Made by a program: the position numbers and the translations under genes | In this document: positions 21,401 through 28,722 of the stretch, one piece after another | Position numbering within the stretch: position 1 is the first letter of the stretch | Layout of the letters: each line of letters starts with the position of its first letter | From: an uncultured Acidimicrobiaceae bacterium | Lineage (GTDB): Bacteria; Actinomycetota; Acidimicrobiia; Acidimicrobiales; RAAP-2 | Direction of reading: 5' to 3' | Assembly: GCA_937975915.1 (NCBI GenBank) | Contig: CALJTY010000042.1 | Coordinates: 235,486 to 299,485, forward strand | DNA length: 64,000 nucleotides | The notes under the pieces: generated by a model | Database searches by the model: none | What the model was told of the DNA's origin: nothing | Seen by the model: the letters and a program-made list of their open reading frames with translations, nothing else

Positions 21401-21683
21401 GGTTCAGTTCTCAGCCTGTGTCGGAGGTAGTTACAGCGTCACTCTTTCAACTGCATCTCCATATGTAGCTTTCAACCTTGGATTTGATGTAAATGTCAGT
21501 CGTCAAATCTGGACGGTAACGATCAGTTGCCACGGGCGTTGGTACAACCCACGTTCATGGAGCTGTGACGTAAATGCAGGGTGGGGCCCCACCAGAAATT
21601 TTGTATCAATCAGCGGAACTGTTGACTCAGATGGAAACGTTCGAGCTTCATTTAATGGAATCACTTGGAGGTTCAAAATCTAA
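12447..21683 (+). CDS. Giant exported protein with fibronectin-III domains and beta-repeat region, 3078 aa
   Basis: A very large secreted or surface protein. An N-terminal signal peptide (charged start, hydrophobic residues about 24-44, cleavage likely after NTAGA near 48) is followed by several roughly 150-residue beta-rich modules (to about 790) resembling the DUF11/CARDB type, one degenerate FN3-like module, and four clear FN3 domains (about 895-1270) with VTLTWTAPTQVG and SGTNYTF signatures. From about 1480 to 1980 come tandem 85-residue repeats, then about 1100 residues of Ser/Thr/Gly-rich beta structure, ending in a Cys/Trp-rich tail. There is no LPXTG motif, C-terminal membrane anchor or enzymatic motif. 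It is the first of three exported-protein genes; the next frame begins at its stop. An adhesin or cell-surface scaffold is the best guess. Confidence 0.88.
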   Translation: MQRNQRNNDNFASRRFSFVTNLARFAVAFVMFIVSFASGVVLTNTAGAAVSGPEATVAFLDLGGQISNSVVLQPQVTANVLVRVANSGATATSSSSAPSLTISVPAGVSILGVDSINPGPSSSNTVTGTWTCSDVSATSKNCLLTNSSGQPLVLDALTQTLASIRLDSSGSGKITGAKIEATAQLAGATAVTASASLDVESPQAGLVLNIIGQSQVQSGQATQITYQLTNRGLVTASSYTGSKGVVPAATLSNLLPARRFTSWTSSSTGWTCVGDQLEAPTCSMTDATLAPDASAPPLIIQFTLAQGRALTTPDASPSAAIKWPVAIAEAANGGILTSTQNMELYVGPRTVGKLAVQLRAVTSSMLSPGQSVNFNVKHLAIDGFARGIVDTLTIPSGLTTSAVDSGGWKCPAGSGRVKCTFAGVVAKGGDPSYVITLNAASSAPSATGLLRVASSGNDGEATAQDVQPIFVINIGGARLELKRILGSTNPTKVTDGKALPLKPGVPADASFVLVNSGNKPLATGAVITVTASLSTAAIAYLKLIGSSAGVLSGLPDLDQFALLLPERQAGGPVCTLDSANYQATCILTLQAPLDVSQDSPVFSFLLKLKSAFDQRLVALLPAEMKTLLSDGNLLKLTASVSNNPDEIAPVTISPQISFVTLTNSLQPIITTPALKLSDDPTTVSFKVSNNGGAVGQSVITLPIPSSLRATAISGSACVVTGSQTQTVTCTVPAIAEGSKQNPTFSDAITFQLANVSATNAVSITASISVDGSTATAPVAIPIDPNPALTLVAPSNVQLSATGNAGELKVNFTASSNAPANQQYYAKFCLNAQMTTSCRTQNLSSGTIVAGLNAGTTYYVTITAPATGNYKAATSAPVSAQTASIVTTPPVVASVPAPGPVENLSSSAASATSVTLTWTAPTQVGAGISGYIVTCTPSCGTISQPGASATSLTITGLTPGTLYTFKMVTKATDNQVSSEVTDFEALSANPGAVSGLTQIARTTTSVTLGWTAPTQVGVGISGYTVSCTPSCTISTQPGVSDTSIVITGLTSGTNYTFSVITLASDNQNSTAATISGTTGYLAPGAVTGLNQTARTTTSVTLGWTAPTQVGAGIIGYSVSCTPSCSISSQPGASASSIVITGLTSGTSYTFGVITRASDGQNSSEATVSVSTLFSPPGSVTNLTATSGSGSVTLTWNAPTEVGSGITSYTVSYTCPSTLSAPCSAGSKSVSGTTATFTGLSNSKTYTFTVIAKASDNQSSSPTSAPTAAKTPNVFSPIMSATTSPLLTPALSSSSSTLTGSALQPRAATTTVPPSIGANFNKVCADAAAAVAASSTSLSESLGGNISASLTGVTVSGSCSGTVTVSFTGGSLNLYGVYSVSIGSGTITSTGITINSASLTTPTGWSGGAITLASTAPVTLPFSGTASAASSSVSLQGTFSASGLFGLPLPSGWSATTSFTFSYTSSVVGIAVSSTGGPGGTGLTISGSANTSGDYSVSVTGNLSLGSATITGVSASWASGSPFTFSGTVAIGGTTLSVSGSYTNTSTWTFSANGSITLFGTSVAASGSIVSTSGTVSGSFTMTMGTVSVATGMSVNSLAMSWSPSAGLTGAGSLSIGGTTLSLSGSYTDANNWTFNANGSITLFGTTVTATGTVTKSSGSTTGSYTMTMNTVTVATGMSVNSLTMSWSPSAGLTGTGSLSIGGATLNLSGSYTDSNNWTFNATGNISLFNGTLSATGSVTKSSGTTSGTYTMTATGLEIATGMTVNSLSMTWTPGQNQVINGTGVLSLGGTTLNLSGSYTSATNWTFNANGSVTLFGATVTASGVVTKSSGTTTGSYTMTMGTVTVVSGMTVNSLTMSWSPSAGLTGAGTLTIAGTAVNLTGSYTNSNNWTFTVSGNVSLFGASIAATGTVTKSNGTTTGSYTMTVGDLSLVSGISATGLVMTWSTGNGLTGTGTINFSDFAVAFSVQYTDSSNWTLNATSNGSGSIAIIPGVTVSGASFTGSVTKVSGTVSLNLSVSFSSLTLIANLVSLQNATFSISNSCPTTFTSTLCPSGNTSYLSATGTLQMNLGTGLGTQNVAMSAVYGIQSKGFELSAGFSDITIVSGLLKVTSPTISLSYGRSKTVSTGTITGIGDGTKNGYTLSISGDVALSMPGFSQSISVKLTYGTNAVGGYNFVLNGDLVDVGTIGETGAAVADLVYSSAAMSLSLNGLQVTVPANTLVLGGKFVLPAWLSKYLGHTVESVALYATYTNPTSYSITGAFQLNLPIPTGSSSFKFSITSFSVSLAQSVLGYTQSLNATGTFTVSGSAGNAVIDITLGLSYQDSTETITGSITASASQGYLWSDAFGMPGVQLQAFAIQVGIELATSPIPLPSLGLAANLVINGTTATVLGITQGTPIFALVNISATNPAMVIRIGVQGGPTAINIANVLTATYAELYLAPDGCTVGTYVIQPGFSFYFDGTILGVPLTVQAKITINGSNVNLDASIAVGAFNVTNSINFDGAVWTIAVDKDSAAFGFSGSGTIFGVSVLFSGETKYDLTTGKVLASYKGSVSDFNLYGFSLKNVSLTMDTVFDPQNKTASISISGTGSMTILGAELKIEQMVFSWQNGVFKTLAVQVSANIVVTNSISLVGDFFLNADLATQQFKLSATGKIVMGPFSLDIAACPNGQPGLSISTSGFNLCAATIDVGFARATISGVMYYSAPSAGTYIGNSAGSSVQAQAGDFNFGASNVTVDICGFASATGYLRLGNVGGTFFAQVSAGIGLSNTSSDQLVQISGAFDSAGNFTLTGTGQVKLAAINFNLNVTASSQGGQVSVSAGTNLSIAGSTFALTGTFAKVSGGVKITMSVMANLTISGFDLGQATVTVFVEPLTEYVSISSALSLGGIFNANLSGNLGAVNGQALFNFTVSTGINIPGVAVSGNLTLTNCGDSSCTSTGTFRASVSGQFLDFYGVSYSFSSVNVNSDWSFTSTSSGSVSTCSDWTSFGVVQFSACVGGSYSVTLSTASPYVAFNLGFDVNVSRQIWTVTISCHGRWYNPRSWSCDVNAGWGPTRNFVSISGTVDSDGNVRASFNGITWRFKI
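16950..18330 (+). repeat. Tandem 85-codon repeats inside the 3078-aa protein gene
   Basis: About five to six copies of a 255-bp unit. The anchor codons of the segment reading GG(T/A)(T/A)L-(S/N)LSGSYT fall at 17040, 17295, 17550, 17811 and 18066, that is steps of 255, 255, 261 and 255. Each unit also has WTFNANGSITLFG, SGTTTGSYTMTM and MSVNSLTMSWSPSAGL. DNA identity between adjacent units is high enough to see by eye. Confidence 0.85.
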
Positions 21684-21742
21684 TGAAACACTCATTCAAT
21701 TCAAACAAATTCGTTCTTATTTTTAGAAAAGGTGCTGAGACA

Positions 21743-24700
21743 ATGTTCAAACGAGGACAAACGGCAGGTTCGTCGACGGTGCGTGTAGTTCGTGCGGCAT
21801 TGGTAACTGGAGCACTTGGTCTGCTCGCTCTGGGCTCAGTGTGGATTTCATCGGCTGGAGCCGCAATGCCGCAATGCGCACCAAACTGTGCTGGGGCCAA
21901 CTTGTCGGGCACAGATCTTTCAGGTCTGAACTTGTCGAACGTAAATTTCTCAAACGCAACTCTTTCAAATGTCAATCTAAATAATTCGAATCTCAGCAAT
22001 TCGAATCTCTCTGGAGCCACGTTGGCAAATGCAACTACGTATGACACCGAATTCAATGGTGCAAACCTGTCAAACACAAACTTGACGAGCACTAATCTGA
22101 CCCACGCTTATATCCACGACCTCTCTTCTTATGCAGGTGTGATGTTGCCAAGTGGGTACGGTGTTGTTTCTCGACCAAGCAATGTAAGTAATGGTCCCTC
22201 AACTGTGCTCGTTGGACCGAATGTCAGTTTCTATGGAATAAATTTTTCAAACTGGAACCTGTCGGGAAAAAACATGTCTGGGGCATTCTTTTCTCTGGCT
22301 AATTTAAATAATACCAACTTGTCTAGCGCGACTTTAACTGGAGCAAACCTTTCCGGAGTAAGTATTACCGGAACTAACTTGGCCAGCGCGATTCTCACCA
22401 GTGCAAACTTGACTAACGCAAATCTGACTGGCTCAAATCTGACGAGTGCAAATTTGACCAGTGCAACGTTTAGTAACACCAAAATTGCCTACGCCACGAT
22501 TACCAATGCAATCTTCTCTTCGACGTCGCCCGCAAATCTCATTACTGGAGGACTCCTTGGATCTGGTGCCACCTTGCCGAGCAACTGGTCGTTGATTCGA
22601 GGATATCTCTTCGGTCCAGGTGCTTCGCTCGCTGGCCTTACATTGACTGGAACCAGCACCTCTCCAATAGATCTTTCAAGTGTCAATCTCTCAGGTGCCA
22701 ACCTTAAAAACGCACTTTTTACCAATGTCAATTTTACGAATGCAAATCTTTCCAGCGCAAACTTGACCAATGCGAAATTGAATTCGGTCAACCTGTCGGG
22801 TGCCAATCTTTCAGGTGCGACTGCTGCTGGAATTAAAGGAGATTCAATTACCAACAACTCCTCGACAACGTATCCAGGCTCGGGATGGAAAGTGTTAAAC
22901 GGAGTTTTGGTTGGGCCAGGAGCTGACCTGAAAGAATCCAACTTGGGCTTTCAAGACTTGTCAAATGTAGATCTAACTGGGGCCATCTTGACTGGTGCCA
23001 ACGTATTACGTACGAACTTCACCAATGCCACTCTTACCAGCGTTGTTAGCGGGTCCTTAGTTTCACAGTCAGGATATTTGCCAACACTTCCGAGTGGATG
23101 GTCCTTGGTGCAGGGATACTTGATTGGCCCAGGAGCGAATCTGACCAATCTTTCGGTCTCTCCACCTACAACGTTAATTAAAACTACAGCTTTGAGCGCT
23201 AGCTCAACTTCACTTACCGTTGCTTCAGCATCAGGCTTTACGCAGTCTGGAACGTTCTCTATCCAAATCGATAGCGAGATAATGACCGTCACGCTAGGTG
23301 CCGGCTCAACTACGTGGACTATTTCGAGAGGTCAGTCTGGAACAACTGCTGCGCCACACGCAATTAGTGCTCAAGTCGTGCAGACCACAGGAATTGATCT
23401 ATCAAACTCAAATCTCACTGGTGCCAATCTCACCGGTGCGAGCTTGGCTTACGCGAACTTAAGTGGAGCCAATTTGACTAACGCAAAGCTTACGAGCGCC
23501 AATCTCACCGGGGCGAAAATGAGCTCCACGACGACCTTGTCGGGCACAGTTCTAGCCGGCACAACGCTCAGCGGCGCCAATCTCACCGGGGCGAACTTGA
23601 GCGGGGTTGTTCTCACTTTGACTGTGGGATCAACCACGACCAGTGGAGTAAACCTCTCTGGGGCCACATTGACGTCAGCGAACTTGGGTTCACTGAATCT
23701 CGCCTCATCTTCTCTTAGCGGAACTCGCTCAGGATCAATTACTGGTTCTCCAACGCTTCCAAGTTCTTGGTTCATCAATACTGGATACCTCGTTGGACCT
23801 TCGGCGAACCTATCGGGACTTAACCTGACGGGAATGTCGTTCCAGGGTCGCAGCGGTTTGAATGGACTTAATTTTAGAAACTCAACGTTGACCAATGTGA
23901 ACTTTTCGAACACTTCGCTGGTGGGCGTAATTCTCACTGGCAGTACTATCACCAATACAAACTTCAATGGAGCAAACCTCACTGGCATTATTTCGGGTTC
24001 CATCACGACAAGCCCAGCCCCGACTTTGCCAACAGGCTGGTCGCTTACCAGTGGGTACCTCATTGGCCCTGGCGCAAATCTCACTGGCGCATCACTCTCT
24101 GGCGTGAACTTGACCGACAGAGCACTAAATACAGTGAATCTTTCAGGCGCAACTCTGACAAACGCAATTCTGACAAGGACAAATCTCACCAGTGCTGTTC
24201 TGACGGGTGCAACCTTGACGGGTGCGACTCTAACTTCCGCGTCGCTAAAGAATGCCAACGTCACGTCCGCGGACTTCACCAACGCAACCTTGACAAGTGC
24301 ATCATTCCTTGGAGCAACAATTACGTCTGCCATCTTCACGGGGGCAACGCTAAGCCAGGTGGCTTCCAATTCATTAGTGTCAACCGCTAACCCCACGTTC
24401 CCATCGGGATGGGGATTGGTAGCTGGAAGCATTGTGGGTCCCAACGCTGACCTCACGAATGCGAATCTTGCTAACGCGAACCTCACCGGTTACAACTTGT
24501 CGAGTGCCACTCTCACCGGCGTGAAGTCAGGTTCTATAACTGGGTCTCCAACGCTGCCAACGGGATATTCAAAGATCAATGGCTACATTGTTGGTCCCGG
24601 TGTGAACCTCACTAACGCGAACTTGGCGAACCAGAACTTGGGCTCACTCAGTCTTAACGGGACAATACTGACCGGTGCATCACTCGGTGGCGCCAACTTG

Positions 24701-27700
24701 TCGGCCAATACCTTGACTGGTGTTATCACCGGATCATTGACGTCAACGCCTACTTTGCCAACTAATTTTTCCGTCACTGGCGGTTACATTGTTGGACCCG
24801 GAGCAAACTTAACGAATGCTGACCTGGGTAGCGCAAACTTATCGAGCGTCAACCTTACGGGTGCAACTCTTGCGGGCACGATTCTTACGAACACGACTCT
24901 GACCAACATCAAGTCTGGCTCAGTAGTCGGCAATCCTCTGCTTCCCACGGGCTGGAAAACCATCAATGGCTACCTTGTTGGTAGGGGAGCGAACCTCACT
25001 TCAGCGAGTCTCGACGGTGCAAACTTGAACGGTTTGGACCTAACTGGAACCAACCTCTCGAACGCCACGTTGCGTGGTGCGAACTTAACAAGCGCCAATC
25101 TCACAACCGCCAACATGAGCGGTGCAAACATTGGGCCAATTTCGGTGACGACAACGCTATCGAGTTCAATCACTGATTCTGTGACCACAATCACGGTGGC
25201 CAGTGCAAGCGGCTTCCCAGCTAGTGGCAGTTACATCATCATGATTGATAACGAGAACCTACTGGTGACGGTGGGTAACAGCACTACTACGTGGACCGTA
25301 AGGCGCGCGCAGTACGGTACAGCGGGTGCATCACACAGTTCAGGTGCAACGGTCACGCTTCGAAGGGCCGGTGCAGTTCTGACTGGGGCGACGATGACCG
25401 GAACGAACTTGTCGAACGCCACACTTACCTCGGTTGTCTCAGGTTCAATTTCGATTAGTGGAACCCAGCCCTCGCTACCTTCTTCGTGGGCGCTGACCCA
25501 AGGTGGATTCTTAGTAGGACCGGGCGCGGACTTATCAGGTGCGAAAATGACGAATCTCAACTTGAACGGTGTCAACTTCTCGAGTGTCCTGCTTATTGGG
25601 ACAGATCTAACTAATTCAGTCATGACAAATGTCAATCTCACGAACGCAACTATGTCGAATGCTGTAGTTACTGGTGTGAATCTGACTGGTGCCACATTCA
25701 CGGGTCTCGCTACGGGAGGCATGTCGGGTTCACCGACTCTGCCAAGTGGCTACGTTCTGGTGAACGGATTCATTCTCGGCTCTAACCTAGACCTTCGCGG
25801 GGCAATTCTTGGAAACACCAATGTTGGATCTGTGAACCTCACTGGTTCGAACCTGAGCGGTTCGAACTTGAACGGCGTAACAATTGCGTCTTCTGCGAAT
25901 TTGACCAATGTGAATTTTTCAAATGCTCTGCTTCGTAATTCAACTTTGACTGGAACTAATCTGTCCAGTGCAAATCTTTCTGGCGCAAATCTGTATGGTG
26001 CCAATTTGCGCTCAGCGACACTCGGATCATCAACAACATTGTCAGGTTCGACTAACTTTTCGAACGCGAACTTGAATGGGGCTGATCTCACCGGACTCAA
26101 CTTGTCTGTGGTGGGCTCTACAAATCTCTCAGGATTGAAGTCAGGGTCGATTAGCGGAAGTCCAACGCTCCCATCTGGATGGTGGAAAACTCCAAGTAAC
26201 GGCTACCTCGTAGGACCAAACGCAAACCTGAGTGGTGCAAGTTTCGAAGGAGTTTCATTCACTTCACCTAACTTCACGAGCGTTGACCTCGGAGGCGCAA
26301 ACTTCTACGGAGCAGTGCTTAATAGTGCAAACTTTGCAAGCGCTGATCTAACCGGTGTGAACTTTCAAAATTCAAGTTTGATCAGTGCCGACCTTTCTTC
26401 GGCCACGGTCGCTTCAGTTGACATGAGTTATGCCGCTATTTCACAAATTAAATTGCCTGCGGCTGTAACGAAGCTCTACACCCGTGGAATTCATACGTGC
26501 ACGACTATGACCTTCTCGATGGCGTCTAAGACGTGGGATGGCAATTGCTATGGTTGGAATAACACCCTGCAGCTACCTACGGGCTGGCAACGATTCGATG
26601 CTGGAAAACTTGATGATGGTACGACTCTTGTTGGACCGGGGGCTGGCCTCTACGGAGTTGACTTGTCGAGATGGAACCTGAGTAGCCTTTCGCTGGACAA
26701 TGTTTCGTCGGGTTACCTCAAGGCTTGTCCTTCAGCTACATCGCTCCCAACCGACTGGGTGTGCACAAGCGTTGGCACCAAATCTGGGTACACGGCAAGT
26801 GATGGAACAAGTAATAACTACTGGCTGCTCGGACCTGGTGTCGACTTAAGTGGGCAGGACTTCACAACGTTAAGTAATCCAACACTGAACAGTCGTAACT
26901 TGACGAACGCCAACCTGGCTGGTTCAGACTTTTCGACGACGAGTTTTAACTATACAAATCTGTCTGGTACAAAATTGGAGAATACCAATCTCTCAAATGC
27001 AAGTCTTTACCGGACTTACGTAAACGGGCTTACAGGCAAGCGAAATGTAACGCTGCCAAGTGGCTACAGCGTCATGACCCGTCCAAGCACTGTTACCAAC
27101 GGACCCGCTTATACAATCGTTGGCCCTGGTATTAGTTTGTGGTATTTCAACTTGTCCAACTGGGACTTGTCTAGCAAAAATCTCTCGGGTGCAGAACTAC
27201 AGGGAGTGAATTTCACCAGCACAAATCTGTCTGGCGCGAATCTGTCTGGTGCGAATTTAAGATACGCGACAATGACCAATACAAATGTGAACAACACAAA
27301 CTTGAGCATGGTCTCGCAGGGCAACGACAATAGGGTTGACATTTCAAACATGTCTGGCGGTTTCTGGGGTATGCCCGTGCGAAATGAGGATGTAAATAAT
27401 AAGGTCACATCTGATTACAGATGTCCGTCCGGTTACGTTATTTCAGCTAATTCTGGTGGACGTAGTAACGACCGAGATGCAATGGTAGCCCTTGGCTTCA
27501 GATGTGTACAGGTGGTGAATGGTAATACTTCGACGACTCAGCAGGACGTAAATGTTTTGGATAACTTCTCAAACGGCAAGTACTGGTCAGAGTGCGGAAG
27601 CGGGCAGGCAGCGATTGGTCTACAAGGCGATGAAACCGGCAATCGATACGGCTCCTGGAGTACAGGTGGTCTAGTAAACACCGGTCCAGTCTGTGCGCTA

Positions 27701-28693
27701 TTTCCTACTGGGGCTAAAGCCAACGCTCCAGCAATGTCGCTCACCGGCCCTGGCCTTAATAACGGTGGCCTGCGAGGGAAATACGCGACCAGAACCTACA
27801 CATGCCCTATAGATCAATGGTTCGTTGGCGTTGAAGCTACACGAACGACTAGTGATACTGGCTTCGTGTACAACATCTCAAAAATAATTTGTCAGACGTG
27901 GAATCAAATCGACGCGAATGGACTTGTTACCAGCGGACTCACTGGCACACCGATTCTTGGAATTGGATGGGCACTTCAAGGTGGCTACCTAGTTGGCCCA
28001 GGTGTGAACTTGTCAGGTGTGAACCTATCCAATGCGAATCTTTCCAACGTGGACCTTACTAATTGCAATTTGACCGGAACCAACTTGAGCAACGCAAACC
28101 TCGACTATGCGACTGCGAATGGTATTACCGGATCACCGACACTTACTGACAATAGGTTCATAGTCAGTGGAACGCTCCTTGGGCCAAAAATTGGAGTTAC
28201 CGGTGCAACTCTGAGTGGATATTTTGGCAGTAAGCAGATGTGGGAGGCCTCATTTGTGAATTCCGATTTTACGAATGCAAACTTCGAGTACACGAACTTC
28301 AACAACACGTTTTTCGACTCATCGGCAGTCATCACTGGTGCGAATCTCTACCAAATTAGTGGCTTTGGAATAAATCTGTCTTGGAAAAACCTCACTAGCA
28401 ATAACTTGTCCTACGCAGTCTTGCAAGGAGGAACGCTCAACAGGGTAACGATTGACGGCGGTAGCGCCAGGGGAAGCGGTGCATCAACGAACATGAATCA
28501 CACCAACCTCCGATACACCACAATGACAAACTCAACCTTTACGGGAAACCTCTCCACCGTCAACTTCAGGGGTGTTACAGGCAACAAAGCCACTTGCACT
28601 ACGTGGTACTACTTCCCTGGACCAACGTATTGCAATGGAGGTGACAGCTCGGTGTACCAAAACTCTGAGACTCCAGGCGAAACTATCCCTTGA
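21743..28693 (+). CDS. Giant exported pentapeptide-repeat protein, about 2316 aa
   Basis: An exported protein made mostly of pentapeptide repeats of the A-N/D-L-S/T-x type (ANLSG, TDLSG, LNLSN and so on), which fold as a right-handed quadrilateral beta-helix. Blocks of repeats are separated by a recurring module reading roughly GSPTLPSGW....GYLVGPGANL, seen some 15 or more times. Two copies of a different domain (about residues 474-550 and 1131-1208) interrupt the helix, as does a Cys-containing globular part near 1853-2056. Start: the frame is open from 21665 and has an ATG (21683) overlapping the previous stop, but ATG 21743 gives a clean signal peptide (MFKRG..., cleavage after SSAGA near residue 40). 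There is no wall anchor. Co-transcription with both neighbours is likely. Confidence 0.88.
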   Translation: MFKRGQTAGSSTVRVVRAALVTGALGLLALGSVWISSAGAAMPQCAPNCAGANLSGTDLSGLNLSNVNFSNATLSNVNLNNSNLSNSNLSGATLANATTYDTEFNGANLSNTNLTSTNLTHAYIHDLSSYAGVMLPSGYGVVSRPSNVSNGPSTVLVGPNVSFYGINFSNWNLSGKNMSGAFFSLANLNNTNLSSATLTGANLSGVSITGTNLASAILTSANLTNANLTGSNLTSANLTSATFSNTKIAYATITNAIFSSTSPANLITGGLLGSGATLPSNWSLIRGYLFGPGASLAGLTLTGTSTSPIDLSSVNLSGANLKNALFTNVNFTNANLSSANLTNAKLNSVNLSGANLSGATAAGIKGDSITNNSSTTYPGSGWKVLNGVLVGPGADLKESNLGFQDLSNVDLTGAILTGANVLRTNFTNATLTSVVSGSLVSQSGYLPTLPSGWSLVQGYLIGPGANLTNLSVSPPTTLIKTTALSASSTSLTVASASGFTQSGTFSIQIDSEIMTVTLGAGSTTWTISRGQSGTTAAPHAISAQVVQTTGIDLSNSNLTGANLTGASLAYANLSGANLTNAKLTSANLTGAKMSSTTTLSGTVLAGTTLSGANLTGANLSGVVLTLTVGSTTTSGVNLSGATLTSANLGSLNLASSSLSGTRSGSITGSPTLPSSWFINTGYLVGPSANLSGLNLTGMSFQGRSGLNGLNFRNSTLTNVNFSNTSLVGVILTGSTITNTNFNGANLTGIISGSITTSPAPTLPTGWSLTSGYLIGPGANLTGASLSGVNLTDRALNTVNLSGATLTNAILTRTNLTSAVLTGATLTGATLTSASLKNANVTSADFTNATLTSASFLGATITSAIFTGATLSQVASNSLVSTANPTFPSGWGLVAGSIVGPNADLTNANLANANLTGYNLSSATLTGVKSGSITGSPTLPTGYSKINGYIVGPGVNLTNANLANQNLGSLSLNGTILTGASLGGANLSANTLTGVITGSLTSTPTLPTNFSVTGGYIVGPGANLTNADLGSANLSSVNLTGATLAGTILTNTTLTNIKSGSVVGNPLLPTGWKTINGYLVGRGANLTSASLDGANLNGLDLTGTNLSNATLRGANLTSANLTTANMSGANIGPISVTTTLSSSITDSVTTITVASASGFPASGSYIIMIDNENLLVTVGNSTTTWTVRRAQYGTAGASHSSGATVTLRRAGAVLTGATMTGTNLSNATLTSVVSGSISISGTQPSLPSSWALTQGGFLVGPGADLSGAKMTNLNLNGVNFSSVLLIGTDLTNSVMTNVNLTNATMSNAVVTGVNLTGATFTGLATGGMSGSPTLPSGYVLVNGFILGSNLDLRGAILGNTNVGSVNLTGSNLSGSNLNGVTIASSANLTNVNFSNALLRNSTLTGTNLSSANLSGANLYGANLRSATLGSSTTLSGSTNFSNANLNGADLTGLNLSVVGSTNLSGLKSGSISGSPTLPSGWWKTPSNGYLVGPNANLSGASFEGVSFTSPNFTSVDLGGANFYGAVLNSANFASADLTGVNFQNSSLISADLSSATVASVDMSYAAISQIKLPAAVTKLYTRGIHTCTTMTFSMASKTWDGNCYGWNNTLQLPTGWQRFDAGKLDDGTTLVGPGAGLYGVDLSRWNLSSLSLDNVSSGYLKACPSATSLPTDWVCTSVGTKSGYTASDGTSNNYWLLGPGVDLSGQDFTTLSNPTLNSRNLTNANLAGSDFSTTSFNYTNLSGTKLENTNLSNASLYRTYVNGLTGKRNVTLPSGYSVMTRPSTVTNGPAYTIVGPGISLWYFNLSNWDLSSKNLSGAELQGVNFTSTNLSGANLSGANLRYATMTNTNVNNTNLSMVSQGNDNRVDISNMSGGFWGMPVRNEDVNNKVTSDYRCPSGYVISANSGGRSNDRDAMVALGFRCVQVVNGNTSTTQQDVNVLDNFSNGKYWSECGSGQAAIGLQGDETGNRYGSWSTGGLVNTGPVCALFPTGAKANAPAMSLTGPGLNNGGLRGKYATRTYTCPIDQWFVGVEATRTTSDTGFVYNISKIICQTWNQIDANGLVTSGLTGTPILGIGWALQGGYLVGPGVNLSGVNLSNANLSNVDLTNCNLTGTNLSNANLDYATANGITGSPTLTDNRFIVSGTLLGPKIGVTGATLSGYFGSKQMWEASFVNSDFTNANFEYTNFNNTFFDSSAVITGANLYQISGFGINLSWKNLTSNNLSYAVLQGGTLNRVTIDGGSARGSGASTNMNHTNLRYTTMTNSTFTGNLSTVNFRGVTGNKATCTTWYYFPGPTYCNGGDSSVYQNSETPGETIP
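21890..28690 (+). repeat. Pentapeptide-repeat tract with recurring GYLVGPGANL-type modules
   Basis: 15-bp period DNA repeats coding for A-N-L-S-x, in blocks of about 8-20 pentapeptides, each block preceded by LP(S/T)GW-x(n)-GYLVGPGANL or a variant (for example near 22600, 22910, 23120, 23790, 24060, 24430, 24590, 24790, 24980, 25510, 26200, 26630, 27120 and 27990). Confidence 0.85.
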
Positions 28694-28722
28694 TGTCACT
28701 GAAGCGATATAGAAAGTAAGTA

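Noticed and set aside
21665..21742. Start of the pentapeptide protein at 21665 or 21683
   Set aside because: These would put about 20 or more residues before an otherwise ideal signal peptide; ATG 21743 fits export better, although coupling at 21683 cannot be wholly excluded.
22951..24486. Long minus-strand open frames opposite the pentapeptide gene, including a 345-codon frame (23449-24486)
   Set aside because: They are antisense images of the 15-bp repeat codons; their predicted products are Val/Pro/Phe-rich repeats with no ribosome sites, and the plus-strand signal peptide and repeats are clear.
21890..28690. CRISPR-like or satellite array
   Set aside because: The repeats keep the reading frame, vary as protein repeats do and have no unique spacers of constant length.
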